A program made the position numbers and the translations under genes. Shown one piece after another: positions 1-5,845 of a stretch of 12,016 bases of DNA. The stretch's first letter is position 1. Every line of letters begins with the position of its first letter. The notes under the pieces are model-generated. The model was not told the origin of the DNA. It did no database searches and saw only the letters and a program-made list of their open reading frames with translations. Origin of the DNA: JANWYT01 sp046719465 (GTDB taxonomy: Bacteria > Chloroflexota > Anaerolineae > Aggregatilineales > Phototrophicaceae); NCBI GenBank assembly GCA_046719465.1, contig JBDNCV010000119.1, positions 1-12,016 on the forward strand, in the 5' to 3' direction.

Positions 1-66
1 AGGGATTGCGCTCGACATGCATCCTACTTTACATCGCAACGGCCAACAGCAAACATCACGCCGCGC

Positions 67-669
67 TCAGAACGTTGGCTCTTGGAACAGTTCCGCCAAC
101 GCGAGCTTGAAACCCGGCAGCACATCCGCGCCTTCCAGCGCATCCTCCAACCCCAACTGCTTGATCGCCCCGCTGAGCGCGTACTCGGTCACCGTCTTTT
201 GGAACGGGTCAGCGATCCAGATCAAGCGCACGCCCAATCCTTGATCGACCTTGACCTTGCGGTTGATGTCAACGGCTTTTTCGGACGGCGACAGCACTTC
301 CACCGTGAGATCAGGCGCGATACCGAAGGGCAGCATGACCGAAAAATCCGGCCTGCTGGCGTAGTCGTGGAGGCGACCCTTGCTGAGGAACATCACATCA
401 GGGATGCGCGACCCTTCGACCCACGACTGATCATCGCGCAGCTCGGCATAGGTTGTCTCTTGGAATACCTCACCGAGGCCATGCTGCACCGCGAAAGCGT
501 TAAGGCGCAGGAAGAGAAACCGAATGATCAAACTGTGAATGAGTGGCGAAGGCATCTTGTCAACACGCTCCCCTAGTAAAAGCTCGAATGGCTGCTCTGC
601 TTGAAGCCGCATGAACTCTTCCAAGGGCATGCCGACCTTCTTGCTGGGTTGGATTCGCGTCATCGTCAT
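67..669 (-). CDS. Uma2 family (DUF820) PD-(D/E)XK nuclease-like protein
   Basis: This 200-residue protein matches the Uma2/DUF820 family of restriction-endonuclease-like fold proteins, which are common in cyanobacteria and Chloroflexota and whose cellular role is unclear. Visible family features are an N-terminal DKMPSPLIHSLIIRFL segment (about residues 38-53), an IPDVMF strand with Asp91, the core APDLTVEVLSPS with Asp120 and Glu124, lysines at 138 and 140, and GVRLIWIADP near 146-155. The Asp/Glu/Lys set fits a metal-dependent nuclease site, but activity is inferred. The tyrosine usually found shortly after the lysines appears replaced (VDQGLG), which may matter. An in-frame GTG at 684 would add five residues. 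I prefer ATG at 669 because GGAG lies 9 nt upstream of it and the GTG has no Shine-Dalgarno. The gene follows the ybaB terminator and has its own possible promoter, so it looks monocistronic. Confidence 0.85.
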   Translation of the reverse strand: MTMTRIQPSKKVGMPLEEFMRLQAEQPFELLLGERVDKMPSPLIHSLIIRFLFLRLNAFAVQHGLGEVFQETTYAELRDDQSWVEGSRIPDVMFLSKGRLHDYASRPDFSVMLPFGIAPDLTVEVLSPSEKAVDINRKVKVDQGLGVRLIWIADPFQKTVTEYALSGAIKQLGLEDALEGADVLPGFKLALAELFQEPTF

Positions 670-699
670 GGTGTGCCGCTCCACGCTTGCTTGACTGTT

Positions 700-708
700 A
701 GTGTATCA
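700..708 (-). promoter_or_regulatory. Possible extended -10 promoter for the Uma2-like gene
   Basis: On the minus strand the sequence reads TGATACACT, an extended -10 (TGn plus TACACT, 4 of 6 matches to TATAAT). No good -35 hexamer is seen at 16-18 bp. The expected start near 693 gives a leader of about 24 nt to the ATG at 669, which supports that start over the upstream GTG. Confidence 0.35.
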
Positions 709-724
709 CACAACCGAACATCTG

Positions 725-751
725 AACGAAAAAGACGCGCCACAGCGCGCC
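725..751 (-). terminator. Intrinsic terminator of the dnaX-ybaB operon
   Basis: On the minus strand a 7-bp stem (GGCGCGC / GCGCGTC, including one G-U pair) closes a TGTG loop at 734-751 and is followed at once by five T residues (729-733). This is the classic rho-independent layout. It lies about 43 nt past the ybaB stop codon and just upstream of the Uma2-like gene's promoter, so it should insulate that gene from operon read-through. Confidence 0.75.
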
Positions 752-794
752 TTGATCGGTCTCTTCTTCTATGTTAGTAGGGAGAGGGGCCAGC

Positions 795-1184
795 TTAGCC
801 CAAAAGGCCACCTAACCCGGGGATGTTGCCCAGCCCGCCGCTGATGCGCTCCATCTTCTCAGCGGCCATCGCTTGGCTCTGTTCGATGGCTTGGTTGACG
901 CCGAGCATCACCAAGTCTTGCAGGTCGGTCACCCATTCGGGGTCGCTGGTGTCGATCACATCAGGGTTGATCTTGATCGACTGCACGCGCTGATGCCCGG
1001 TGATGACAATCGTCAGCGCGCCGCCCCCCACGCTGACCTCGACCGTCTCATGTTCGAGCGCGGCCTGCGCGTCCGCCATGTCCTGCTGCATCTTTTGCAG
1101 TTGAGCCATCATGCCGCTCATGCCGCCCGGCACGCCGCCGGGCATCCCGCCACCAAAGCCGCCACCGCGTTTTTTCTTACCCAT
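795..1184 (-). CDS. ybaB: YbaB/EbfC family nucleoid-associated protein
   Basis: This 129-residue protein belongs to the YbaB/EbfC family of small dimeric DNA-binding proteins. The helix with MAQLQKMQQDMADAQAALE (about 26-44) leads into the conserved VEVSVGGGALTIVITG beta segment, then VQSIKINPDVID, and a long C-terminal helix from about 78 to 112. A glycine- and methionine-rich N-terminal extension (1-25, Lys-Lys-Lys at 3-5) and a GLGG tail (from about 116) flank the core, as in many homologs. The start is well supported: GAGGAG lies 9 nt upstream, inside the last codons of dnaX, and only 6 bp separate the two genes, so translation is probably coupled. The pairing with dnaX is one of the most conserved bacterial gene pairs. 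recR, the usual third member, does not follow here. Confidence 0.93.
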   Translation of the reverse strand: MGKKKRGGGFGGGMPGGVPGGMSGMMAQLQKMQQDMADAQAALEHETVEVSVGGGALTIVITGHQRVQSIKINPDVIDTSDPEWVTDLQDLVMLGVNQAIEQSQAMAAEKMERISGGLGNIPGLGGLLG

Positions 1185-1190
1185 GTCCGT

Positions 1191-2798
1191 TTACTCCTCA
1201 CTATCACTATCGGTGTGATTATCCAACACTTCTTCGCCCAGCAGCACCCCGCCGCGCGCCTGAATCACCTGTGACACGGGGTCGTTCGCAGCGTCCGGCG
1301 CAGGCGTCATGTAACGGGTGTCGCTCGGCTGGCCTTCGTCTATGATGATCTTGATCCGCAGCGGCTTCCCCGTCACGCGCAGCAGCGCCCGCTCGACCCA
1401 TTCGATACACGTCTGATTGCCCAGCAAGTCCGCGTAGATCTTCTGCGCACCGAGGATCACCACGTCCCCATCCACCGCGCGGACGTGGACGTGCTGCATC
1501 AACATCGGCAGGTTCTGGACGTGCTTCTTTTGCTCGGGTTTAGCCTGTGGGATGTTATTGAAGATAAGGCGCTGCGCCTCTGACCATTTTTGCGCCACGA
1601 CGGGCGCAGGCACAAGGGCAGGCCGCCCCGTGAGCGCAGGCGCTGGCGCACTCGGCGGCGGGGGCGAGGCGGGGCGCGGCTCAAACATCGGCGGGGCTGA
1701 TGCGGCCTGCGGCTCGGGCGCGGTCAGCGCTTCGAGGAAGGCCAGCTCCAACGCCAGCTGCGGCTGCCAACTGCTGTGGAATGCGTCGATCGTCTGATAG
1801 AAAGCGCGGATAGCGCGCAGCAGCTCTGAGCGGCTGATGCGCTCCCCCAGCGCGCTGATGCGGGCACGTTCGTCAACCGAGAGCGCCACGACATCCGCGC
1901 CGGTCGTCTGCACCAGCAAGATCAAGCGGAGCTGCTCCACCACCTGCTGGCCGAATTGGCGCGGGTCGCTGCCGCTGTCGATGGCGTCGTTGATGATGTG
2001 CACGCCGCGCGCCACGTCACGGTCGACGAGTGCCTCCACCAGATCACGGACGGCGCGCGTGCTGGCTGTGCCGAGGATGCGCTGCGCCAGCTCCAACGTG
2101 ACGACTTCCGCGGGGTCGGCCACCACCTGATCAAGCAGGCTGATGCTGTCGCGGACGCTGCCGGTTCCCTCACGGGCGATCAGCTCCAGCGCGGCGCGTT
2201 CCACTTGGATCCCTTCTTCCGCGGCAATCAACGCCAGACGATCCGCCACTTCTTGGACAGTCAAGCGGCGGAACTCAAACGGCAAGCAGCGGCTCTTGAT
2301 CGTCGCGGGCACTTTGTCGATTTCGGTTGTGGCCAGCACAAACAAGGCGTGATCGGGTGGCTCCTCGAGCGTTTTGAGCAGCGCGTCAAAGGCATTCCCC
2401 GAAAAGCGATGCACTTCGTCGATGATGTAGACCTTGTAGCGGCCTTCGCTGGGGGCGAAAGCGATTTTATCGCGCAGATCGCGCACGTCGTCCACGCCGG
2501 TGTGGCTGGCGGCGTCAATCTCGATCAGATCGAGGAAGCGCCCCTCATTGATCGCTGTGCAAGCTGCGCACTCGTTGCAGGGGCGCGCGTCTGGGTCAGG
2601 ATGGGTGCAGTTGACGGCCTTCGCCAGCAGGCGCGCGCTGGTCGTCTTGCCCGTCCCACGCGGGCCGCTGAACAAATAGGCATGGCGAATGCGCCCCGTC
2701 TTAAGCGAGTTCTTCAAGGTGCGAATGATGTGCTCTTGGCCGACCATTTCGTTAAACGCGGTCGGCCGCCATTTCAAATAGAGGGCTTGTTCTGGCAC
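1191..2798 (-). CDS. dnaX: DNA polymerase III subunit gamma/tau (clamp loader ATPase)
   Basis: This 535-residue protein is the clamp loader motor subunit, which loads the sliding clamp onto primed DNA at the replication fork. The N-terminal LYLKWRP motif (6-12) is followed by Walker A GPRGTGKT (45-52) and a zinc module with Cys64, Cys74, Cys77 and Cys80. Next come Walker B with Asp127-Glu128 in YIIDEVH, the SRC arginine finger (169-171) and a GSVRDSISLLDQ sensor region further on. Domain III continues to about residue 360. An Ala/Pro-rich linker then precedes a C-terminal domain. The start is GTG with GGGAG 8 nt upstream. The usual DEVHMLS reads DEVHRFS here, a mild variant. I saw no A-AAA-AAG-type slippery site, so a frameshifted gamma form is not predicted. 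It is the first gene of an operon with ybaB. Confidence 0.97.
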   Translation of the reverse strand: MPEQALYLKWRPTAFNEMVGQEHIIRTLKNSLKTGRIRHAYLFSGPRGTGKTTSARLLAKAVNCTHPDPDARPCNECAACTAINEGRFLDLIEIDAASHTGVDDVRDLRDKIAFAPSEGRYKVYIIDEVHRFSGNAFDALLKTLEEPPDHALFVLATTEIDKVPATIKSRCLPFEFRRLTVQEVADRLALIAAEEGIQVERAALELIAREGTGSVRDSISLLDQVVADPAEVVTLELAQRILGTASTRAVRDLVEALVDRDVARGVHIINDAIDSGSDPRQFGQQVVEQLRLILLVQTTGADVVALSVDERARISALGERISRSELLRAIRAFYQTIDAFHSSWQPQLALELAFLEALTAPEPQAASAPPMFEPRPASPPPPSAPAPALTGRPALVPAPVVAQKWSEAQRLIFNNIPQAKPEQKKHVQNLPMLMQHVHVRAVDGDVVILGAQKIYADLLGNQTCIEWVERALLRVTGKPLRIKIIIDEGQPSDTRYMTPAPDAANDPVSQVIQARGGVLLGEEVLDNHTDSDSEE

Positions 2799-2845
2799 GT
2801 GTGCGGCTCCCGTCAGCGGTTGTGTGCGCCTGCGCTGATGCTGTC

Positions 2846-2874
2846 AGTCTATCATCCCACTGGGTCACAAGCAA
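2846..2874 (-). promoter_or_regulatory. Putative promoter of the dnaX-ybaB operon
   Basis: On the minus strand, TTGCTT (2869-2874) and TAGACT (2846-2851) are separated by 17 bp, and TGA just before the hexamer makes an extended -10. The predicted leader is about 40 nt and includes the GGGAG ribosome site. The -35 is weak (3 of 6), so confidence is moderate. Confidence 0.45.
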
Positions 2875-3020
2875 CCCATTGGCCGTCAGAGGGTCAGCCC
2901 TCATCCCTCACATTTGAGTGAACAGGGGACAGGCGGCCGTGCCCGCCAGCGGCCTCATCCCCCTCCCCCTTTCCAAACAACGTAGGGGCGAGGCCTGCCT
3001 CGCTGGGCCTCATCCCCCAA

Positions 3021-3046
3021 CCCCCTTCTCTGGGCGGAGAAGGGGG
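3021..3046. repeat. Perfect 10-bp inverted repeat within the repeat block
   Basis: CCCCCTTCTC (3021-3030) pairs exactly with GAGAAGGGGG (3037-3046) across a 6-nt loop (TGGGCG). No T-run follows on either strand, so it is not a standard terminator. It is probably the core of the repeat element. Confidence 0.75.
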
Positions 3047-3059
3047 CGCACAGCAGCAG

Positions 3060-3076
3060 CTGCCCCTCTGGGGCAG
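3060..3076. repeat. Perfect 7-bp hairpin within the repeat block
   Basis: CTGCCCC (3060-3066) pairs exactly with GGGGCAG (3070-3076) around a TCT loop. It lies 13 bp after the larger hairpin and is not followed by a T-run. Confidence 0.6.
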
Positions 3077-3134
3077 GAAGCGCAGGTTCCGGGGTGAGGC
3101 ACGCTCCAAGAGCGACCGCAGGGCAAGGCAAGCG

Positions 3135-3165
3135 CTGTCATTCGCCGCCGCGCATGTGCTATACT
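3135..3165 (+). promoter_or_regulatory. Putative tatA promoter
   Basis: The extended -10 TGCTATACT lies at 3157-3165. A CTGTCA hexamer at 3135-3140 matches 4 of 6 consensus -35 positions, but at a long 19-bp spacing, so the extended -10 probably dominates. Transcription would start near 3172, giving a 30-nt leader that holds AAAGGA. The 8-mer GTGCTATA here recurs at two other promoters in the window. Confidence 0.6.
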
Positions 3166-3201
3166 CCTGAATGAAACGCAGTTGAGCAAAGGAACGAAAC
3201 G

Positions 3202-3375
3202 ATGCCGGGCTTACCAGAACTGTTAATCATCCTTGTGATCGTCGTGCTGCTGTTTGGCGTTGGCCGTGTGAGCAAGATCGGCGGCGAGCTGGGGCAGGCC
3301 ATTGGCAACTTCCGCAAAGGGCTGAACGAAGCCTCTGGGAACGATAAGCCCAAGCAAGAAGAGGGAAACGCTTAG
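3202..3375 (+). CDS. tatA: Sec-independent protein translocase subunit TatA
   Basis: This 57-residue membrane protein is the pore-forming or membrane-weakening subunit of the twin-arginine translocase, which exports folded proteins. The N-terminus MPGLPELLIILVIVVLLFG has the typical LPEL entry, a short transmembrane helix (about 4-19) and the conserved Phe18-Gly19 hinge. An amphipathic helix follows (about 22-42, RVSKIGGELGQAIGNFRKGL), then a short charged tail. The length is near the lower end for the family. The start is supported by AAAGGA 8 nt upstream and by a good extended -10 promoter. The stop codon overlaps the stop of the convergent DUF1992 gene. No tatC is in the window, so the translocase must be completed elsewhere. 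A likely substrate, the DUF1800 protein, begins at 11848. TatA versus TatB/TatE naming is by similarity only. Confidence 0.93.
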   Translation: MPGLPELLIILVIVVLLFGVGRVSKIGGELGQAIGNFRKGLNEASGNDKPKQEEGNA

Positions 3376-3860
3376 ACGTCCGCCCCGCGCAGCACACCGT
3401 CCAACGTCAGCGGGACGCGCTGCGGGATCTGCGCGGGGCGCGTCAGGTTGAAGGTCATCAGCCGCCGGTTGTATTCCGTGATTTGGTCGTTCAACCGCTG
3501 AAGCGCGGCGTTGTGCCGTGCCTCGGCGTCGCGCTGAAGCAGGGAGCTTCCGCGGCGGTCGGCTTCGCTGCGCCGCGTCTCATAGTCTTGTTGAGCGCGC
3601 TGCGCCAGCCGATGAATGGCGGCGCGCTGGGTTTCTAGCTCCGCCCCCAGCGCGATCCACTCTGGGACGACGTCCGCATCTTGCATGATCTTGTACGCCA
3701 GACGCAGTTCCTCCGGCGTGTGCGGGTTCTCCTTCGACCAGTCAAATTTGCGGCCAGCGTTGGGCAGATGCGACACATCGCCATTGCCAATCAAAGATCG
3801 GATCTGTTGATCCAACCACGAGACGTACTGCTGACGCTTCTTCTCCTCAGAGGGGTTCAT
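3372..3860 (-). CDS. DUF1992 (DnaJ-C28-like conserved region) protein
   Basis: This 162-residue protein carries the DUF1992 domain, found alone in bacteria and in DNAJC28-type proteins of eukaryotes. Its molecular role is not established. Features that fit are the N-terminal helix with DQQIRSLIGNGDVSHLPNAGRKF (17-39, the usual 'G-x-x-x-x-LP-x-x-G-K' region), the PEELRLAYKIMQDADVVPEW segment (49-68) and a C-terminal LNDQITEYNRRLM helix (123-135) with PAQIPQ after it. The middle (about 76-125) is a charged coiled-coil-like stretch. It has no J-domain, signal peptide or membrane segment, so it is presumably cytoplasmic. The Shine-Dalgarno is weak (GGTGG about 8 nt upstream). The stop codon overlaps that of convergent tatA, a 4-bp overlap. 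A consensus -10 lies in the short gap after the LysM/LTD gene. Confidence 0.85.
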   Translation of the reverse strand: MNPSEEKKRQQYVSWLDQQIRSLIGNGDVSHLPNAGRKFDWSKENPHTPEELRLAYKIMQDADVVPEWIALGAELETQRAAIHRLAQRAQQDYETRRSEADRRGSSLLQRDAEARHNAALQRLNDQITEYNRRLMTFNLTRPAQIPQRVPLTLDGVLRGADV

Positions 3861-3895
3861 CCCGCTGCCACCATCCTGACGCTTGCGACGCGCGG

Positions 3896-3901
3896 ATTAT
3901 A
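3896..3901 (-). promoter_or_regulatory. Consensus -10 box upstream of the DUF1992 gene
   Basis: On the minus strand the hexamer is exactly TATAAT, in the context TTGCGCTATAATCC. No convincing -35 lies at 16-18 bp. It sits in the 54-bp gap between the LysM/LTD stop codon and the DUF1992 start. That suggests the DUF1992 gene has its own promoter in addition to any read-through. Confidence 0.5.
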
Positions 3902-3914
3902 GCGCAAGGTGAGG

Positions 3915-4895
3915 CTAGTTCCCCAGTTCAATCAGCGTGCTGACGCGGGCGCTGGCTTGGACGTTGCCGCGCGCATCGCTCAGGATGGCCACGTCGCCGG
4001 CATCGCCCCACACAGCGGTATCTCGCCCCCAATAGAGCGCAATGGGTGTGTTCTGCCCCGCGCGAGTGAAGACCGTCACCTCGGCGTTGGAGAACAAGAT
4101 GAACTCGCGGAAGGTGTAGGTGTTGCCTTCAGCATCGCGCAGCGTCCAACCCGTTAGGTTGACGGTGGCCCCCGTGTTGCGGATGGTGATCCCCTCGGCT
4201 GTGATATCCCCTGCGCGGCTGATGCTGCCGATGATCACTTGGGCGTTGGCCGCGGTGGGCGCAAGCGTGATCGTCGCGTTGGGCGCGGGCGTGCCTGCAG
4301 GGGGTTCCTCGGTGGCTTCCGCGCCGGCGGTGGCCTGCGGCGTGGTGACAGCCGCGCTGACGATCTGGCTTTGGGGGCGATAGTTGGGCAGTTGGTCGAG
4401 CGGGCAGCCCTCCAGCGGCACGATCAGCACGTCGCCGATCTGCAAGCGCGTGGCAGCCACGTCGTCAAGGTTGTTGACCTGCATGATCGTGAAGCCGTTT
4501 GCGCCGTACTGCTGCGCGATGCCGAAGGGCGTATCGCCCGCGGCGATGGTGTGCAGGATGCAGTTTTGAGGCAGGTTGAGCTGCGGGCTGGCGTCGCCTG
4601 CGGGGTTGGCGGCCAGCGCGGTCGCGTCCAGCGTGGGGCCGGTGACGGGGGTTTGGTTGGCAGCCTGCGCCACGGTATCCGGCACGGCCACCTGCGTCCG
4701 GTCGGGTGTGGCCGTGATGATGATGACCGGTATGGTTGCGTTCGGGTCGGGCGTGCTGGTGATCAACACTTCCACCGTCACAATGCGCACTTGTGCGTTC
4801 GCCCCCTCGCTCGGGTTGCCGAACAGCATGATTGCCAGCCCAGTGCCCGCCAAAGCCATGAGGAACGCACCAATGATGATTGCCCGACCAGACAT
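3915..4895 (-). CDS. Secreted or membrane-anchored LysM and lamin-tail-domain (LTD) protein
   Basis: This 326-residue envelope protein has an N-terminal hydrophobic segment (about 5-25) that should act as a signal anchor or signal peptide. A Thr/Pro-rich stretch with VLITSTPDP and IIITATPDR (43-66) follows, of a type common in Chloroflexota surface proteins. A LysM domain spans about 112-161 (ILHTIAAGDTPFGIAQQYG, then LQIGDVLIVP), flanked by Cys112 and Cys164, which could form a disulfide. LysM modules usually bind glycan chains such as peptidoglycan. After another Ala/Thr/Pro linker (about 180-216), residues 217-320 match an LTD fold, with GITIRNTGATVNLTGWTLRD as the hallmark strand pair. 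No catalytic domain is visible, so a structural or glycan-binding role is inferred. AGAGG lies 8 nt before the ATG, and a good promoter precedes it. Confidence 0.85.
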   Translation of the reverse strand: MSGRAIIIGAFLMALAGTGLAIMLFGNPSEGANAQVRIVTVEVLITSTPDPNATIPVIIITATPDRTQVAVPDTVAQAANQTPVTGPTLDATALAANPAGDASPQLNLPQNCILHTIAAGDTPFGIAQQYGANGFTIMQVNNLDDVAATRLQIGDVLIVPLEGCPLDQLPNYRPQSQIVSAAVTTPQATAGAEATEEPPAGTPAPNATITLAPTAANAQVIIGSISRAGDITAEGITIRNTGATVNLTGWTLRDAEGNTYTFREFILFSNAEVTVFTRAGQNTPIALYWGRDTAVWGDAGDVAILSDARGNVQASARVSTLIELGN

Positions 4896-4936
4896 GAAAG
4901 CTGCCTCTGTGTAACAAAATCAAACTGCTGATACCG

Positions 4937-4965
4937 ACTATAGCACAGCCCCCCGCGCGCGGCAA
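4937..4965 (-). promoter_or_regulatory. Putative promoter of the LysM/LTD gene
   Basis: On the minus strand, TTGCCG (4960-4965, 4 of 6) and TATAGT (4937-4942, 5 of 6) are 17 bp apart, and TGC precedes the -10. The 8-mer GTGCTATA is shared with the tatA and permease promoters. The divergent NYN gene's promoter lies about 70 bp away. Confidence 0.65.
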
Positions 4966-5011
4966 ACCAGCTTAAGGTTTCGTAGGCAAATCGCCGAGCG
5001 GGGGTATCTTG

Positions 5012-5020
5012 TGTTATGCT
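5012..5020 (+). promoter_or_regulatory. Possible extended -10 promoter of the NYN/YacP-like gene
   Basis: TGTTATGCT is an extended -10 with a 4-of-6 hexamer, about 34 nt before the ATG. No clear -35 and no strong Shine-Dalgarno is seen, so expression may be low. Confidence 0.4.
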
Positions 5021-5053
5021 TGCGGCAGTAATCAACGATTGTGACCGTGTGCG

Positions 5054-5716
5054 ATGCCTTACCTGATCGACGGCCATAACTTGATCGGCGCGATGAAAGA
5101 CATCCGCTTGAGCGACCCCAACGACGAGATGAAGCTGGTCAACAAGCTGCGCTCGTATGCGGCGCGCAAGGGCAAAAAGCTGACGGTCATCTTCGACGGC
5201 GGGCTGCCCGGCGGCAAGTCGATTGCCTCTAACGACAAAGTGACGGTCATCTTCGCCGCCTACGAGCACTCATCGGCGGATAAGCTGATTGCCGCGCGGA
5301 TCAAACGGCTGCGCGACCCGTTGGGATGGACGCTCGTCACCTCAGATCAAGAGCTGCTTGGCCTTGCCAAGAGCTACCGTGTGCGCGCCATCCGCTCCGC
5401 GGCCTTTGCCGATAAGCTGGCGCACCTGCCTGACCCGCCCGACCTCGGCGAATGGATCTACCCGATCACCTCGCCGAGCGAAACGGCCTACTGGGAGGAG
5501 CGCATGACCGCCAAACCGCCACCAAGCGCGCCCGTGGAAACGGCCCCCGCCCCCCCCACCGCCGAGCCGCGCACCCTCCCCAAGCCGACGCCCAAACCGA
5601 AACCTGCGCTCCCTGCGCCTAAACCGCGCCCGCACGACGTGGATGAGAAACCTCTCATGAAAAACACCGTGGACGAATGGCTGCGCTTGTTCGGCGCAGA
5701 AGACGAGACCCCCTAA
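5054..5716 (+). CDS. NYN domain (YacP-like) putative ribonuclease with proline-rich tail
   Basis: The first 150 of 220 residues match the NYN/PIN-like nuclease fold of the YacP family. Acidic and polar positions typical of the site are visible: Asp6 and Asn9 in YLIDGHNLIG, Asp48 in VIFDG, Asp76 in SSADKLI and Asp98 in VTSDQEL. The B. subtilis YacP protein (Rae1) cleaves mRNA at the ribosome. A role in RNA cleavage here is by family analogy only. Residues about 153-195 form a low-complexity Pro/Lys/Ala linker, which ends in a conserved-looking short helix TVDEWLRLFG (205-214). This could be a docking peptide. The gene is divergent from the LysM/LTD gene and appears monocistronic. The ATG at 5054 sits at the natural start of the fold, although GTGACC is the best upstream ribosome-site match and it is poor. 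Confidence 0.85.
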   Translation: MPYLIDGHNLIGAMKDIRLSDPNDEMKLVNKLRSYAARKGKKLTVIFDGGLPGGKSIASNDKVTVIFAAYEHSSADKLIAARIKRLRDPLGWTLVTSDQELLGLAKSYRVRAIRSAAFADKLAHLPDPPDLGEWIYPITSPSETAYWEERMTAKPPPSAPVETAPAPPTAEPRTLPKPTPKPKPALPAPKPRPHDVDEKPLMKNTVDEWLRLFGAEDETP

Positions 5717-5802
5717 CTGACCTTGCGCCGTTGATCCGTTCCACTTGAGCATCCCGGGTTTGAACAGTTCCACCTCAGACCCTGCCAAGATCACCCAATT
5801 GC

Positions 5803-5842
5803 TTGCATAGGATAAAATAAGCGTCTATACTTCAACTAGACG
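5803..5842 (+). promoter_or_regulatory. Promoter with overlapping inverted repeat upstream of the SpoIIAA-like gene
   Basis: TTGCAT (5803-5808) and TATACT (5826-5831) are 17 bp apart. The inverted repeat CGTCTA-N9-TAGACG (5822-5827 and 5837-5842) covers the -10 and the predicted start near 5838. This is operator-like geometry that would let a bound dimer block RNA polymerase. The predicted start is only about 8 nt before the ATG. Confidence 0.5.
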
Positions 5843-5845
5843 TTA

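Larger units (their letters stand above)
2890..3115. repeat. Hairpin-rich intergenic repeat block
   Basis: The gap between dnaX and tatA (2799-3201) contains no gene I can support. Its middle part is repetitive. GGCCTCATCCCCC occurs exactly twice (2951-2963 and 3006-3018), with a related CCTCATCCC at 2899. CGAGGC-CT-GCCTCG (2989-3002), a perfect 10-bp hairpin (3021-3046) and a perfect 7-bp hairpin (3060-3076) follow. Strong C/G strand bias and these palindromes resemble the dispersed intergenic repeats seen in Chloroflexota genomes. An open frame across it encodes low-complexity Pro/Gly/Arg sequence and is not credible. Other copies elsewhere in the genome are expected but cannot be checked from the window. 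Confidence 0.6.

Noticed and set aside
82..576. Plus-strand open frame opposite the Uma2-like gene
   Set aside because: The minus-strand frame matches Uma2 motifs well. The plus-strand product is rich in Arg/His/Gln with no recognisable fold.
1500..1620. Possible programmed frameshift site in dnaX (A-rich runs in the C-terminal part)
   Set aside because: The runs read CAA-AAA-TGG and CAA-AAG-AAG in frame, and neither is a standard slippery heptamer. No strong following hairpin was seen, so a shorter gamma form is not supported.
1956..2921. Long plus-strand open frame (321 codons) opposite dnaX
   Set aside because: It is antisense to a clear dnaX gene, reflects GC-rich codon bias, and resembles no protein family.
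3021..3076. Strong hairpins considered as terminators for the flanking genes
   Set aside because: No T-run follows on either strand, and neither flanking gene ends toward this region.
2894..3109. 71-codon minus-strand frame in the dnaX-tatA gap
   Set aside because: It is made of hairpin repeats and encodes Pro/Gly/Arg low-complexity sequence with no ribosome site.
2890..3115. Repeat block considered as a CRISPR array
   Set aside because: Only two exact 13-bp copies are present, with no uniform repeat-spacer unit and no cas gene nearby.
4964..4980. AAACC-N7-GGTTT inverted repeat between the LysM/LTD and NYN genes
   Set aside because: A 5-bp stem is expected by chance at this frequency, and it does not line up with either proposed -10.
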